A stretch of 64,000 nt of DNA, taken from contig NZ_CP175698.1 of assembly GCF_046097095.1 (NCBI RefSeq), forward strand, positions 1,860,001 through 1,924,000. Reading direction: 5' to 3'. The stretch's first letter is position 1; each line of letters begins with the position of its first letter. The translations under genes were made by a program, and so were the position numbers. The notes beneath the pieces are model-generated. The model was given only the letters and a program-made list of their open reading frames with translations. It had not been told where the DNA came from and did no database searches. Source of the stretch: Natrinema sp046097095 (GTDB lineage Archaea; Halobacteriota; Halobacteria; Halobacteriales; Natrialbaceae). Shown here in pieces: positions 63,667 through 64,000 of this stretch.

Positions 63667-64000
63667 CTACAGTTCGAGCGTGTAGACCGCTTCGGGGTAG
63701 AACTCGCCGTCGATCTCGACCTCTCCTTCGTCGGTCTGTTCGAAGCCGAGTCCCTCGTAGAACCGGCGGCTGGCGTCGTTGAACGCGAAGTCGAACGACC
63801 GGACCCGCTCGGCCTCCTGCGCTCCGATCTCGGCTATCAGCCGTTCGTGGAGTTCGGAGCCGATCCCCTCGCTCTGGTGGTCCGGGTGGACGTACATCCG
63901 GAGGATGTCGGCCGTCTCGCCCTGGACGACCGCGTGGGTGAAGCCGACGATCTCGCCCGCTACTTCAGCGACGAGAACGACGGTTCCCGGTGCCTCGAGC
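63667..64000 (-). CDS. GNAT-family N-acetyltransferase (5' end beyond window)
   Basis: Partial: the coding frame runs open to the window edge. Visible part includes TVVLVAEVAGEIVGFTHAVV, motif A MYVHPDHQSEGIGSELHERL and the ending YEGLGFEQTDEGEVEIDGEF then YPEAVYTLEL. Close paralogue of the acetyltransferase at 63006, in tandem on the same strand. Confidence 0.85.
   Translation of the reverse strand, partial: LEAPGTVVLVAEVAGEIVGFTHAVVQGETADILRMYVHPDHQSEGIGSELHERLIAEIGAQEAERVRSFDFAFNDASRRFYEGLGFEQTDEGEVEIDGEFYPEAVYTLEL

Overview
The window is a gene-dense, high-GC stretch of a haloarchaeal chromosome. The proteins are strongly acidic, the replication and transcription genes are archaeal (TBP, PCNA, PriL, Hjc, Orc1/Cdc6, RFC small subunit), and a fused double TatC plus haloarchaea-specific small families are present. 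The style fits Natrialbales (Natrinema/Haloterrigena-like), but genus is inference. No rRNA, tRNA, CRISPR array or complete insertion sequence was recognised.

Layout. 0-5 kb: RFC-like clamp loader subunit, tRNA m2(2)G10 methyltransferase, TBP, a small wHTH-like protein and HisG. 5.2-11.9 kb: a copper-homeostasis island with a CopB-type ATPase, a SHOCT membrane protein, CopZ, an Lrp-like regulator with a TRASH metal-sensing tail, and CopA. 12-20 kb: a DUF4382 lipoprotein, membrane proteins flanked by an ~80 bp direct repeat, an SAH/MTA deaminase, a secreted GPP-repeat protein, AhcY, a CPBP protease and Hjc. 20.5-26.5 kb: a SWIM protein, PriL, a hydrolase, a HalOD1 protein, PCNA, RlmE and a ribbon-helix-helix protein. 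26.5-30.3 kb: the divergent TatC pair. 30.6-36.3 kb: the assimilatory nitrate block nasA-narK-nirA. 36-44 kb: LarE, GshA, a DUF368 polyprenyl-phosphate transporter candidate, a tandem SagB-like nitroreductase, and small proteins. 44.5-56.3 kb: MutS-related ATPase, Orc1/Cdc6, a Tat-exported multicopper oxidase, two DUF2267 proteins, a cation exchanger and UvrB. 56.5-58.9 kb: an AT-richer accessory module duplicated in tandem. 59-64 kb: a PQQ-propeller lipoprotein, a heavy-metal/Mn exporter family protein, an orphan NrfD-type membrane subunit and two GNAT acetyltransferases, the last cut by the window edge.

How it works together. The copper genes form a sensing, chaperone and efflux set; the multicopper oxidase at 49 kb is a likely functional partner. 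NasA, NarK and NirA bring nitrate in and reduce it to ammonium. nasA and nirA share a 16 bp near-identical element that looks like a common operator or promoter extension. The most unusual region is the tandem module at 56.5-58.9 kb: two paralogous 274-residue proteins (tentatively Imm49-like) with near-identical ends and divergent middles, each preceded by the same set of decaying mini reading frames.
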